In this document: in pieces, positions 16,625 through 24,778 of the stretch
Layout of the letters: each line of letters starts with the position of its first letter
Numbering within the stretch: the first letter of the stretch is position 1
From: DASUPK01 sp963815045
GTDB taxonomy: Bacteria; Actinomycetota; Thermoleophilia; Solirubrobacterales; 70-9
NCBI GenBank assembly: GCA_963815045.1
Contig: CAWFET010000004.1
Span: forward strand, 286,812-350,811
Direction of reading: 5' to 3'
Length of the DNA: 64,000 bases
Program-made: the position numbers and the translations under genes
Notes under the pieces: generated by a model
Told to the model about the DNA's origin: nothing
Seen by the model: only the letters and a program-made list of their open reading frames with translations
Database searches by the model: none

Positions 16625-17266
16625 CTAGATCCACTCCAGGATCACGCCGAAGACCAGCACGGAGGCGAGCACGATCGTGGCCATCGCCCCCACGATCCGC
16701 AATCGCGAGCGGTTGTCCGGACGGTCGAAGACGTAGGCCGTGATGAGGAAGAACCACAGGTAGCCGAAGACGACGATCAGCGGGACGCACGGGAAGTTCC
16801 ACCACCAGTAGTCCCAGTGGAAGTAGCCGGTGCCGTGCAGGAGGACCTCAACGAAGGTCGCGAACAGCGAGAAGCCGAGCCCGATGGTGAGGCGGTTCGG
16901 CATCCCGAGCAGCTTGGCCTTCGGGTCCGGGGGCAGCGACTTCGCGAAGATCACCCCGGAGATCGCGAACATCAGCGAGATCTCGATCGTCAGCCCGATC
17001 AGGATCAGATACGCGGTGTCCCCCGTGACCGTCCACAGCGCCGCCCGATGGGAGAAGTGGAGGATCAGGGAGTTGGCGATCTCGTTGATCCAGTCCGCGA
17101 GCCAGAAGGCCAGACCCGCGAGCACGATGTCCCAGCGGCGGCGCTCGACCTCCACCGCGTAGACGTAGATCACCAGCGTCAGCAGCGTGACGACGTACCA
17201 CTTGAACTGGTGCTCGTCGCGCAGCAGGTGCTGGGCCTGCACTGTGAAGTCGGTCACCGCGAACAT
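16625..17266 (-). CDS. Seven-helix-type integral membrane protein, unknown function
   Basis: 213-aa membrane protein I do not recognise. Hydrophobic segments lie in order at KWYVVTLLTLVIYVYAVEV, WDIVLAGLAFWLADW, TAYLILIGLTIEISLMFAIS, LTIGLGFSLFATFVEVLL, VPLIVVFGYLWFFLITAYVF and the C-terminal VGAMATIVLASVLVFGV. Conserved-looking polar residues are WINEIANS and the Trp-rich YFHWDYWWWNF loop. I start at the ATG at 17266; a more upstream ATG (17335) would overlap the divergent gene's start. Confidence 0.7.
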   Translation of the reverse strand: MFAVTDFTVQAQHLLRDEHQFKWYVVTLLTLVIYVYAVEVERRRWDIVLAGLAFWLADWINEIANSLILHFSHRAALWTVTGDTAYLILIGLTIEISLMFAISGVIFAKSLPPDPKAKLLGMPNRLTIGLGFSLFATFVEVLLHGTGYFHWDYWWWNFPCVPLIVVFGYLWFFLITAYVFDRPDNRSRLRIVGAMATIVLASVLVFGVILEWI

Positions 17267-17334
17267 GGCAGCGCCGGCGACTCTATTTAGGATCGCCGCG
17301 TGCGGACGCTCGGCATCGACGACCTGCTGGAGCA

Positions 17335-18084
17335 ATGACGACTGAGGGGCGGAGAAAGCTCTCCGCGCGGGCGGTCGTGCGCGAGGTCATCGCCGCGTAC
17401 CGGACCCACTGGCTCTTTCTGATCCTGACGGCGGTGGTCATCCTCCTCCCACAGGCGCTCGCGGACGGCTTTCTCAATCACCTCCAACTCGAGGGAATCC
17501 GCAACGCTCGCGATCTCGCGATCCTGGCGGCCACGCCGCTCACGGTCGTCATCAACCTCGGCGGCCAGGCGTTCTACGCCGGGCTCACGGCGGCCGCGGT
17601 GATCGAATGGCGCGAGCACCGTCCTCTGCCGAACATCCGCGCCCTGCTGAAGGCCGTGCCGATCAAGCGCCTGATCGCGCTGGACCTCATCCTCGCGTTC
17701 GGCAGCGCGCTCGGCTTTCTGCTGCTCGTGATCCCCGGCCTGGTCTGGCTCGCCTGGTTCAGCCTGTCCCCGGCGATCGCGAAGTTCGAGCACCGCGACG
17801 TCTGGGGCTCGCTGCGGCGCAGCCGCGAGATCGGCCAAGGCAACTTCTGGCGGGTGATGTGGATGGTCGTCGGGACGATCATCGTCACCGAGCTTCTGGT
17901 CGAGGTGGTCAGCGTCCCGTTCAGCAGCGACGCTGCGATCGCGGTTGCCGACTTGGTCGCCGACGGGCTGCTGCAGCCGATCGAAGGCCTGGTGATCGCG
18001 GTGGTGGCCCTCAACCTGCTCGAGTTGCGCGGCGAGCTTCCCGACCGGACCGAGCTCACCCGTTCCGTCGGGGACGTCTCCTGA
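17335..18084 (+). CDS. Integral membrane protein, GlpQ-membrane-domain-like
   Basis: 249-aa protein with a soluble N-terminal helix (RAVVREVIAAYRTHW) and several membrane segments: LFLILTAVVILLPQAL, TPLTVVINLGGQAFYAG, LILAFGSALGFLLLVIPGLV, FWRVMWMVVGTIIVTEL and the end GLVIAVVALNL. The repeated layout and the phrase FSLSPAIAKFEHRDVWGSL resemble the membrane domain seen in YciC/GlpQ-associated proteins. No known activity. It shares a short divergent promoter region (TAAATAG at about 17285) with the gene at 16625-17266 and is followed by a strong hairpin. Confidence 0.72.
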   Translation: MTTEGRRKLSARAVVREVIAAYRTHWLFLILTAVVILLPQALADGFLNHLQLEGIRNARDLAILAATPLTVVINLGGQAFYAGLTAAAVIEWREHRPLPNIRALLKAVPIKRLIALDLILAFGSALGFLLLVIPGLVWLAWFSLSPAIAKFEHRDVWGSLRRSREIGQGNFWRVMWMVVGTIIVTELLVEVVSVPFSSDAAIAVADLVADGLLQPIEGLVIAVVALNLLELRGELPDRTELTRSVGDVS

Positions 18085-18091
18085 AAAGAAA

Positions 18092-18118
18092 ACGGGCCGC
18101 CCCCCTAGGGCGGCCCGT
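18092..18118. terminator. Strong hairpin after the 17335 gene
   Basis: Perfect 11-bp stem ACGGGCCGCCC / GGGCGGCCCGT around CCCTA. The A-rich side (AAAAGAAAA) lies before it on the plus strand, so the T-run belongs to minus-strand transcripts; it may act on both strands. Confidence 0.7.
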
Positions 18119-18252
18119 GAGCGAAACAGCGGCGGGCGGGTGATGGTTTCCTGCTCCCCTTGGCGCTTCGCAGTCTGCCCGTCGCCCGGCCGAGCGTCAT
18201 CGGGAAGAACTCCGGGTTCGGGTCCGTAGTTCTCCCCACTCCGGACAGCAAA

Positions 18253-18278
18253 GAGGCCGGAGCGCTTGCTCCGGCCTC
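18253..18278 (-). terminator. Rho-independent terminator of the CsbD gene
   Basis: Perfect 11-bp stem GAGGCCGGAGC / GCTCCGGCCTC with a GCTT loop, followed by TTTG on the minus strand, 30 bases after the CsbD stop. Confidence 0.8.
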
Positions 18279-18308
18279 ATTCCCTGCTTCAGCTCTTCAG
18301 CGGGCGGT

Positions 18309-18500
18309 TCAGTCGCGAGAGTCGTCGCCGTCGCCGGTCCCGATCTTGTCCTTCACCTTGTCGGCGGCGTCATCGACCTTGTCCTTGACACTCGAGACCG
18401 CTCGGTCGATCTTGCCCTCACGCTTGAGCTTGTCATCGTCAGTGAGGTCGCCGGCCGCTTCCTTCGTGCGGCCCTTCGCCTCATCGATGTGCTCACCCAT
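18309..18500 (-). CDS. CsbD family stress protein
   Basis: 63-aa hydrophilic protein of the CsbD family, small general-stress proteins of unknown mechanism. Typical pattern: MGEHIDEAKGRTKEAAGDLT, then KLKREGKIDRA and the repeated KDKVDDAADKVKDKI. AAAGGAGA lies nine bases before the ATG, and a terminator follows. Such genes are usually controlled by a general stress sigma factor; the STAS gene at 5498 shows such a circuit could exist here. Confidence 0.9.
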   Translation of the reverse strand: MGEHIDEAKGRTKEAAGDLTDDDKLKREGKIDRAVSSVKDKVDDAADKVKDKIGTGDGDDSRD

Positions 18501-18598
18501 ATTGGTTCGTCTCCTTTGTTGTTCCCACTACTGGTACCCGGCGCTCAATCTGAAAAACGGGGGATGACAGATGTCGCCCGAGGCGCGAAGATCAGCCG

Positions 18599-19915
18599 GT
18601 GAGCTCAGCAACCAGGGAGAGATTGAGCGTCGACGACGCCCAGATCCTGCGCCTCGAGTCGCAGGTGATCAAGGGGCACACCGGCAAGGTGCTGATCCTG
18701 GCCCCGGATTCGGCGGGCGAGCCGGTCTCGGTTGCGAAGCTGCGCGACAGGGTTGCGGAGCGAATCGGCGCCTTCCCGCGGCTCGGCCAGAGGGTCGTCG
18801 AGCCTCGGCTGGGGCTGGGGCGACCGGCCTGGGTCGAGGCCGACGAGATCGAGCTGGAATGGCACGTCGCAGGCCCGCAGCACGCCGACGCGCTCTCCGA
18901 CGAAGAGCTCCGCGGGGCGGTGGGCGCCCTGCTGTCGGAGAGGCTCGATCACACCCGGCCGCTCTGGCGACTCGACATCCTGCCGCTGACCGGGAGCCGG
19001 ACCGCGATCGTGGGCCGGATCCACCACGCGATGGCCGACGGGGTGAGCGCGATCAAGCTGGTGGCCGGGCTGCTCTGGGACCGGGACACGGAGGTACCGA
19101 ACCCGCACGCCGCTTCGCCGAAGGCGGCACCGGGCAACGCGAGCGCACCCGCCGGCCCGGCGGCCGGAGCCGCTGAGGAGCGGATTCTCGTCCGGCTGCC
19201 GAGCGCGCTGTGGCGGGAGCTCCGGCCCGGACGGGACACGGCACTCGACCAGCACATAGGCCCGGGCCGCGAGGTCGCCTGGAGCACCTTTCCGCTCGAG
19301 AGGCTGAAGCGGATCGGGCACGCCGAGGGGGCAACGGTCAATGACGTCGTCCTCGCCGTGGTCGCCGGTGGCCTCCGCCGCTGGCTGCCGCTGGCCGGCG
19401 GAATCGCCAGGGACCTGCGGGTCCAGTGCCCGGTCTGCCTGCACGCGCGCGAGGAGGAGAAGGGCGAGCTGGGAAACCGGGACTCCTTCATGAACCTGGA
19501 TCTGCCGATCGCAGAGCCGGACCCTCAGGAGCGCCTGCGTCTGATCAACACCGAGACGCGGGAGAGGAAGCTCGATCACGACGCGGACGCGCTCTACGCC
19601 TTCTTCCATGCGCTCAGCCGGTTCCGCCCTCTCTATAAGGGGGTGACCAGGATCACCACCGGACCCCACGAGTTCGCGCTCTCGGTCTCCAACGTGCCGG
19701 GTCCGCGGGAGCGCGCCCTGATCCTGGGGCACGCCGTCGAGCAGCTCGCCTCCTTCGCCGAGCCCGCGGACCGGCACGCGCTGCGGATCTCGATCGTCTC
19801 GCTCGCCGGCGAGCTCGCCTTCGGGCTCTGCTCGGATCCCGACGCGATCTCCAACCTCGACGCCCTGCGAGGGGCGCTCGCAGACTCCATCGCCGAGCTG
19901 GAGGTGGCCGTCTAA
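18599..19915 (+). CDS. Wax ester synthase / diacylglycerol acyltransferase (WS/DGAT) family
   Basis: 438-aa acyltransferase of the bacterial WS/DGAT family, which makes triacylglycerol or wax esters from acyl-CoA. The catalytic motif HHAMADG sits near residue 140 in IVGRIHHAMADGVSAIKL. The conserved later blocks ATVNDVVLAVVAGGLRRWL, LGNRDSFMNLDLP and ALSVSNVPGPR are all present. The start is GTG (VSSATRERLSVDDAQ). The stop overlaps the next start (TAATG), so it is translationally coupled to the LigD-PE gene, an unusual partner. Confidence 0.92.
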   Translation: MSSATRERLSVDDAQILRLESQVIKGHTGKVLILAPDSAGEPVSVAKLRDRVAERIGAFPRLGQRVVEPRLGLGRPAWVEADEIELEWHVAGPQHADALSDEELRGAVGALLSERLDHTRPLWRLDILPLTGSRTAIVGRIHHAMADGVSAIKLVAGLLWDRDTEVPNPHAASPKAAPGNASAPAGPAAGAAEERILVRLPSALWRELRPGRDTALDQHIGPGREVAWSTFPLERLKRIGHAEGATVNDVVLAVVAGGLRRWLPLAGGIARDLRVQCPVCLHAREEEKGELGNRDSFMNLDLPIAEPDPQERLRLINTETRERKLDHDADALYAFFHALSRFRPLYKGVTRITTGPHEFALSVSNVPGPRERALILGHAVEQLASFAEPADRHALRISIVSLAGELAFGLCSDPDAISNLDALRGALADSIAELEVAV

Positions 19916-20571
19916 TGCCCCGCTCACTGAAGGAATACGAGCGGAAGCGCGACTTCTCCAAGACCAGGGAGCCGAGCGGGCGCGGGAAGGGGAAGTCCAA
20001 GGCGCGCCGCAAGCACCCCCGCTTCTCGTTCCAGAAGCATTCGGCGACCTCGGAGCACTACGACCTGCGGCTGGAGGTCGATGGCGTGCTCGCCTCCTGG
20101 GCCATTCCCAAGGGCCCCTCGCTGGACCCGCGGGACAAGCGCCTGGCGATGAGGACCGAGGATCACCCGCTCCAGTACCTGGAATGGGAGGGCGTGATCG
20201 CGGAGGGGTCCTATGGAGCGGGGCCGATGATCGTCTGGGATCGCGGCGTCTTCCAGAACATCTCCGAGACCCGCAGGGGCGAGCCGATGGAGCTGGACGA
20301 GGCGATCGGGAAGGGTGACGTCAAGGTCTTCATGCTCGGCGAGAAGATCAAGGGCGCATATGCCCTCGTCCGCACCGGGCCGCCGTCCGACCGGGAGAAG
20401 TGGCTGCTGATCAAGAAGCGCGACGAGGGCGCGGATGCACGACGCAGGCCGACCTCCTCCCAGCCGGAGTCGGTCCTGAGCGGCCGCACGATCGAGCAGG
20501 TGCTGGAGGAAGAGGCTGAGCCCGGCCAGTTCCAGAAGCACCGGGCCCGGCGGCGGTCCGCCCGGCGCTAG
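19915..20571 (+). CDS. Stand-alone DNA ligase D 3'-phosphoesterase domain protein
   Basis: 218-aa protein equal to the LigD phosphoesterase module, which trims 3'-phosphates and ribonucleotides at breaks before non-homologous end joining. Motifs: SFQKHSATSEHYDLRLEVDG (metal-binding His and active-site residues), ASWAIPKGPSLDP, RTEDHPLQYLEWEGVI and GSYGAGPMIVWDRG. No polymerase or ligase domain is attached. A basic C-terminal tail (RARRRSARR) may bind DNA. It starts with an ATG overlapping the acyltransferase stop by one base. Confidence 0.93.
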   Translation: MPRSLKEYERKRDFSKTREPSGRGKGKSKARRKHPRFSFQKHSATSEHYDLRLEVDGVLASWAIPKGPSLDPRDKRLAMRTEDHPLQYLEWEGVIAEGSYGAGPMIVWDRGVFQNISETRRGEPMELDEAIGKGDVKVFMLGEKIKGAYALVRTGPPSDREKWLLIKKRDEGADARRRPTSSQPESVLSGRTIEQVLEEEAEPGQFQKHRARRRSARR

Positions 20572-20580
20572 TCTCACGGC

Positions 20581-22044
20581 ATGGCCACGGCGGCCGAGGC
20601 AAGGACGCTCCAGAACTTCGTCGGCGGTTCCTTCGTCGACGCGGCGACCGATTCGACGCTCGAGGATCGCGATCCGGCGACCGGCGAGCTGGCCGCCCGG
20701 GTGCCGCTGTCCGGAACCACCGACGTCGACGCGGCCGTTCGCGCCGCGCGGCAGGCCCAGCCCGCCTGGCGCGAGGTGCCCCCCCAGGAGCGCGCCCGCC
20801 GCGTGCTGGCCCTGCGCGACGTCCTGGTCCGCCACCGCGAGGAGCTCACCGCCCTCGTCACCGCGGACATGGGCAAGACCCTGCCCGACGCGAACGGCGA
20901 GGTCGGCCGCGGGATCGAGTCCGTGGAGTCGGCCGCGGCGATCCCGCACCTGCTCAAGGGCGAGACGCTGGAGGGGGTCGCCTCCGGCATCGATGTCGAG
21001 CTTGTCCGCCAACCCGTGGGCGTGGTGGCCGCGATCACCCCCTTCAACTTCCCGGCGATGATCCCGCTCTGGTTCCTCCCCTACGCGGTCGCCTGCGGCA
21101 ACGCGTTCATCCTCAAGCCCTCGGAGCGCGATCCGCGCCCCGCGCAGCGGATCTGCGAGCTGATCGCCGAGGAGGAGGTGTTCCCCGCCGGCGTCGTCAA
21201 CCTCGTGCATGGCGGCCGGGAGGCGGTCGAGTCCATCCTCGAACACGAGGGTGTCGATGCGGTGTCCTTCGTCGGCCAGGCGAGCACGGCCCGGCTGATC
21301 GCGACCCGCTCCGCCGAGACCGGCAAGCGCGTGCAGGCGCTCGGCGGCGCGAAGAACTCGATGATCGTCGCGGCCGACGCGGATCTCTCCAGCTCGATCC
21401 CCGCGATCATGGCCTCCGCCTTCGGGGCCGCCGGCCAGCGCTGCCTCGCCGGATCGGTCTGCGTGATCGCCGGTGACGAGATCCGGCAGGCCGAGGTTCG
21501 AGCCGCGCTGCGACAGGCCGCCGAGGAGCTGATCACCGGATCCGGCGCCGACCCCGACACCGACGTGTGCCCGATGGTCTCGCCGGACGCCCGGGAGCGC
21601 GCCGAGTCCGCCGTCGCGGCGGCGGAGGACGGAGGCTCGGAGATCCTGCTCGACGGGCGCATCGGCGGTGGCGACGCGGGCGCGCTGCTCGGTCCGACCC
21701 TCGTCGAGGTCACCGACCACGAGTCCGAGCTGGCGCGCGAGGAGATCTTCGGCCCGGTCCTCGCGCTGGTCGGCGTCCCGGACCTGGACGCGGCAATCGA
21801 GTTCGCGAACGGCTCGCGCTACGGCAACGCCGGCTCCATCTTCACGACCTCCGGCGCGACGGCGCGCGCCTACCGCTGGGGCATCGAGGCGGGCATGCTC
21901 GGCGTCAACATCGGAGTGCCCGCCCCGGTGGCCTGGTTCCCCTTCTCCGGCTGGAAGGACTCGATCGACGGCGACCTGCACGCCAACGGCTCGGACGCCG
22001 TCGACTTCTACACGCGCAAGAAGGTCGTTACGTCTCGCTGGTAG
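20581..22044 (+). CDS. mmsA: Methylmalonate-semialdehyde dehydrogenase (CoA-acylating)
   Basis: 487-aa aldehyde dehydrogenase that oxidises (methyl)malonate semialdehyde to propionyl- or acetyl-CoA in valine, beta-alanine and inositol breakdown. Catalytic Cys288 sits in GAAGQRCLAGS. The family signature VNIGVPAPVAWFPFSGWKDS with GDLHANG distinguishes MMSDH from other dehydrogenases, and PFNFPAMIPLW and LGGAKNSMIV are also typical. Its end is close to the convergent carboxyltransferase gene, which could act on the propionyl-CoA it makes. Confidence 0.94.
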   Translation: MATAAEARTLQNFVGGSFVDAATDSTLEDRDPATGELAARVPLSGTTDVDAAVRAARQAQPAWREVPPQERARRVLALRDVLVRHREELTALVTADMGKTLPDANGEVGRGIESVESAAAIPHLLKGETLEGVASGIDVELVRQPVGVVAAITPFNFPAMIPLWFLPYAVACGNAFILKPSERDPRPAQRICELIAEEEVFPAGVVNLVHGGREAVESILEHEGVDAVSFVGQASTARLIATRSAETGKRVQALGGAKNSMIVAADADLSSSIPAIMASAFGAAGQRCLAGSVCVIAGDEIRQAEVRAALRQAAEELITGSGADPDTDVCPMVSPDARERAESAVAAAEDGGSEILLDGRIGGGDAGALLGPTLVEVTDHESELAREEIFGPVLALVGVPDLDAAIEFANGSRYGNAGSIFTTSGATARAYRWGIEAGMLGVNIGVPAPVAWFPFSGWKDSIDGDLHANGSDAVDFYTRKKVVTSRW

Positions 22045-22103
22045 CGGCCACCAGGCCGCTCCACTCTGGAGCGTAGGGCGAAGCCCGTAGCGACTTATGT
22101 GAG

Positions 22104-22121
22104 GCGGCCGCTTGTGGCCGC
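22104..22121. terminator. Short hairpin between convergent genes
   Basis: GCGGCC GCTTGT GGCCGC followed by GGCTTTAT, in the 100 bases between mmsA and the carboxyltransferase; probably ends the mmsA transcript. Confidence 0.4.
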
Positions 22122-22147
22122 GGCTTTATGGCGAAGCCGTGCTCCGG

Positions 22148-23692
22148 TCACCATGAATCCACCGTGCGCCCGCTCGGCTCCGGAGTCCCCGCCGCGGCGA
22201 GGGTGCGGGCGATCGTCGCGCGAGTGTCAGCCGGATCGATCACGTCGTCGATCTCGAAGATCTGGGCCGCGTTGAGCGCCTGGGCGTGCTCGTACATCTG
22301 GGCGGTGAGGTCGCGGACGCGCTGCTCGCGCGCGGACTCGTCCTCGATCGCCTCCAGCTCGCGGCGCATGGCGAGGCGCACCGCGCCCTCCAGGCCCATC
22401 GGCCCCAGGGTCGCGTCCGGCCACGCCGCGGTCAGCAGCGGCTCGTGGAGGCTGCCGAACGCCATCGCCTGCGCGCCCAGGCCGTAGCCGCGCCGCAGGA
22501 CGATCGAGATGGTGGGGACGGTCAGGGCGGCGCCCGCGATCAGCATGCGACAGCAGTGCCTGACGAGCGCGTCCCGCTCTGCTTCGGGCCCGACCATGTA
22601 TCCGGGCGTGTCGATCAGCGAGATGACCGGCAGGCCGAAGGCGTCACAGAGCTGCATGAAGTGGGCGGCCTTGTCCGCCGCGCCGCCGGTGACCACCCCG
22701 GCTGCGTACTTGCTGTTGTTGGCGATGACTCCCACGGGCCGCCCCTCGATGCGCGCCAGGGCGGTGGCCAGCTCCGGAGCGAAGCGCTCCCGGAGGACCG
22801 TGACGGAGCCCTCGTCGGCGATCGTGCGAATGATCGGCACGACGTCGTACGCACGACGGGAGCTCTCGGGAACCGCGTCCCGAAGGGTCGACTGGTCGGG
22901 CGCCGACCATTCCTCGACGGGACCGCGGAAGTAGCCGAGCAGCTGCCTGGCAGCCGCAACGGCCGCCTGCTCGTCCTCCACCACCAGGTCGAGGACGCCA
23001 TTCGGCGCCTGGGTGTCGACCGGGCCCACGTCCTCGGGGCGAACGTCACCGAGGCCGCCGCCCGCGATCATCGCCGGACCGGCCATGCCGAGCGATGAGT
23101 TCTCGGTGGCGACGATCAGGTCCGAGCAGCCGGCGATCACCGCGTTCCCGGCGAAGCAGTTCCCGGCGACGATCGAGATCCGCGGAACGTGGCCGGAGAG
23201 CTTGGCCCAGAGCGCGAAGGCCCTGACCTGCAGTGCGCTGACGACGGGATGGTCCGTGTCGCCGGGCCGGCCGCCGCCGCCCTCGGCGAAGAAGACGACC
23301 GGCAGCCGCATCCGCTCGATCAGCTCGAACATCCGGTCCTTCTTGAAGTGCCCGACGGTGCCCTGAGTCCCGGCCAGGACGGTGTAGTCGTAGGCGAGCA
23401 CGGCCGTGGGCTCCCCGTCGACCGTCGCCGTGCCGGCAACGAGGCCGTCGGCGGGGGTGTTCGCGATCAGGTCCTCCTTGTCACGGCGCTGCCGCTGTTG
23501 CGCGACGGCGTAACGGCCGTACTCGACCCACGAGCCCTCGTCGATCAGGTCGGCGACGTTCTCCCGCGCGGTCCGCCCCCCGCGGTCGTGGCGCTTGGAG
23601 ACCGCCTCGGAGCGGGCGGGGTCTTCGGTCAGCTCCCGCCTGCGCCGCAGCTCGGCGAGGTCTTCCCGCTCCATGTCGTCGTCCCGCGGCAT
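22148..23692 (-). CDS. Acyl-CoA carboxylase carboxyltransferase (beta) subunit
   Basis: 514-aa carboxyltransferase, which moves the carboxyl group from biotin to acetyl- or propionyl-CoA. The N- and C-terminal crotonase-like halves are clear: KRHDRGGRTARENVADLIDE, FAEGGGGRPGDTDHP, GNCFAGNAVIAGCSD then LVVEDEQAAVAAARQLLGYF, FCDAFGLPVISLIDTPGYMVG (read as LCDAFGLPVISLIDTPGY) and RRGYGLGAQAMAFGS. The substrate (acetyl or propionyl) is not decided by these motifs. No biotin-carrier or carboxylase gene is adjacent. Confidence 0.92.
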   Translation of the reverse strand: MPRDDDMEREDLAELRRRRELTEDPARSEAVSKRHDRGGRTARENVADLIDEGSWVEYGRYAVAQQRQRRDKEDLIANTPADGLVAGTATVDGEPTAVLAYDYTVLAGTQGTVGHFKKDRMFELIERMRLPVVFFAEGGGGRPGDTDHPVVSALQVRAFALWAKLSGHVPRISIVAGNCFAGNAVIAGCSDLIVATENSSLGMAGPAMIAGGGLGDVRPEDVGPVDTQAPNGVLDLVVEDEQAAVAAARQLLGYFRGPVEEWSAPDQSTLRDAVPESSRRAYDVVPIIRTIADEGSVTVLRERFAPELATALARIEGRPVGVIANNSKYAAGVVTGGAADKAAHFMQLCDAFGLPVISLIDTPGYMVGPEAERDALVRHCCRMLIAGAALTVPTISIVLRRGYGLGAQAMAFGSLHEPLLTAAWPDATLGPMGLEGAVRLAMRRELEAIEDESAREQRVRDLTAQMYEHAQALNAAQIFEIDDVIDPADTRATIARTLAAAGTPEPSGRTVDSW

Positions 23693-23711
23693 CGCCGCAG
23701 GGTTTCTACAG

Positions 23712-24221
23712 CTATGCCTGGCCGATGAGCACGCCGGTGATCGCCACGATCACGCCGCCGAGGGTGACCTGGATCAGGGAGCTCTTCAGCGAGACGTCCA
23801 GGAAGCGCTTGCGGATCCAGGCGATCCCGATCAGCTCGCAGCCGACCGTGAAGGACGCGACCAGCAACGCGGTGTGCAGGTCGCTGATCAGGAAGGGCAG
23901 GGCGTGGAAGGCGCCGCCGAAGAAGGTCGCGCCGCCGGTGATCACGCCACGGGACAGCGAGCTGCCCCGTCCCGTGAGAGAGCCGTCGTCGGAGAGCGCC
24001 TCCGAGAGGCCCATGCTGATCCCGGCCCCGAGGGCCGCCGCAAGACCGACGAAGAGGGCCGCACGCGGGCCAGCCAGAAAGGCGGTGGCGAAGATGGGCG
24101 CGAGCGTCGAGACGGTGCCGTCAATCAGGCCGATCAGCGCGGGCTGGACACGCTGGAGCATGAACCGCTCCTCATCCGCCGGGCCCATCCTCCCCGCCAG
24201 TCGTGCGACCAATTCGCTCAT
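23712..24221 (-). CDS. VIT1/CCC1-family metal (Fe/Mn) transporter
   Basis: 169-aa membrane protein of the vacuolar-iron-transporter family. GLIDGTVSTLAPIFATAFLA matches helix 1 with its acidic metal-binding residue. ALFVGLAAALGAGISMGLSE carries the second signature glutamate, and three more helices follow, the last QVTLGGVIVAITGVLIG. It is divergent from a Fur-type regulator, which fits control by iron. The N-terminus (ELVARLAGRMGPADEERFML) may be a cytosolic cap. Confidence 0.85.
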   Translation of the reverse strand: MSELVARLAGRMGPADEERFMLQRVQPALIGLIDGTVSTLAPIFATAFLAGPRAALFVGLAAALGAGISMGLSEALSDDGSLTGRGSSLSRGVITGGATFFGGAFHALPFLISDLHTALLVASFTVGCELIGIAWIRKRFLDVSLKSSLIQVTLGGVIVAITGVLIGQA

Positions 24222-24247
24222 GTCGTCATATTACAAGGTAATTAAGA

Positions 24248-24261
24248 TAAGGTCTGCCTAA
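24248..24261. promoter_or_regulatory. Possible metal-responsive operator between VIT and Fur genes
   Basis: TAAGG TCTG CCTAA is an imperfect dyad inside an unusually AT-rich stretch (24222-24275) between the divergent transporter and Fur genes. It resembles a half-conserved DtxR/IdeR-type box more than a classic Fur box. Binding is inferred from position only. Confidence 0.4.
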
Positions 24262-24322
24262 GATGTAGGATTCATGTAAGGGTGTCCGAAGCCGGAGGCG
24301 AAGGACAACCCGCTTAGTTCTG

Positions 24323-24778
24323 GTGAACCTGATGGATTTGGCAACCCACACCCCGCCCCGCGACGACGCAGAACTCACCGAGCTCCTGCGGGAGCGCGGC
24401 CTGCGCGCCACCTCCCAGCGGGTCGTCATGCACCGGCTCCTCCGCGACCGGGCCCGCCATGTCAGCGCCGAGGAGCTCCTCTCCGAGGCGGGCGAGAAGC
24501 TGCCCGGCGTCTCCCTCCCCACCGTCTACGCGACGCTCGAGCTCTTCGAGCAGCTCGGCATCGTTCGCCGGGTCAACGGCGGCGGGGGCACCCTGCTCTG
24601 GGACACGCGAGCGGACGCCCACCACCACATGATCTGCCGCAACTGCGGGCGGATCGAGGACATGGAGACACCGCTCGACCTCGAGCGGGCCCGCCGCAGT
24701 GCGGCACGCGCCGGCTTCCAGCCCGACCGGGCCGAGGTCGTGGTCAGCGGCCTCTGCGCCGAGTGCGCCCGCCGTTAG
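24323..24778 (+). CDS. Fur-family metal-dependent repressor
   Basis: 151-aa Fur-type regulator. The winged-helix N-terminus is RERGLRATSQRVVMHRLL then HVSAEELLSEAG and LPTVYATLELFEQLGIVRR. The metal sites are DAHHHMICRNCGRIED and the C-terminal LCAECARR, giving the two CxxC pairs of the structural zinc. Fur, Zur and PerR members cannot be told apart here; the divergent VIT transporter suggests iron or manganese. The start may be GTG 24323 or ATG 24332. Confidence 0.92.
   Translation: MNLMDLATHTPPRDDAELTELLRERGLRATSQRVVMHRLLRDRARHVSAEELLSEAGEKLPGVSLPTVYATLELFEQLGIVRRVNGGGGTLLWDTRADAHHHMICRNCGRIEDMETPLDLERARRSAARAGFQPDRAEVVVSGLCAECARR

Noticed and set aside
19924..21981. 685-aa minus-strand open frame
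   Set aside because: Shadow of the LigD phosphoesterase and mmsA genes, which have strong family motifs.
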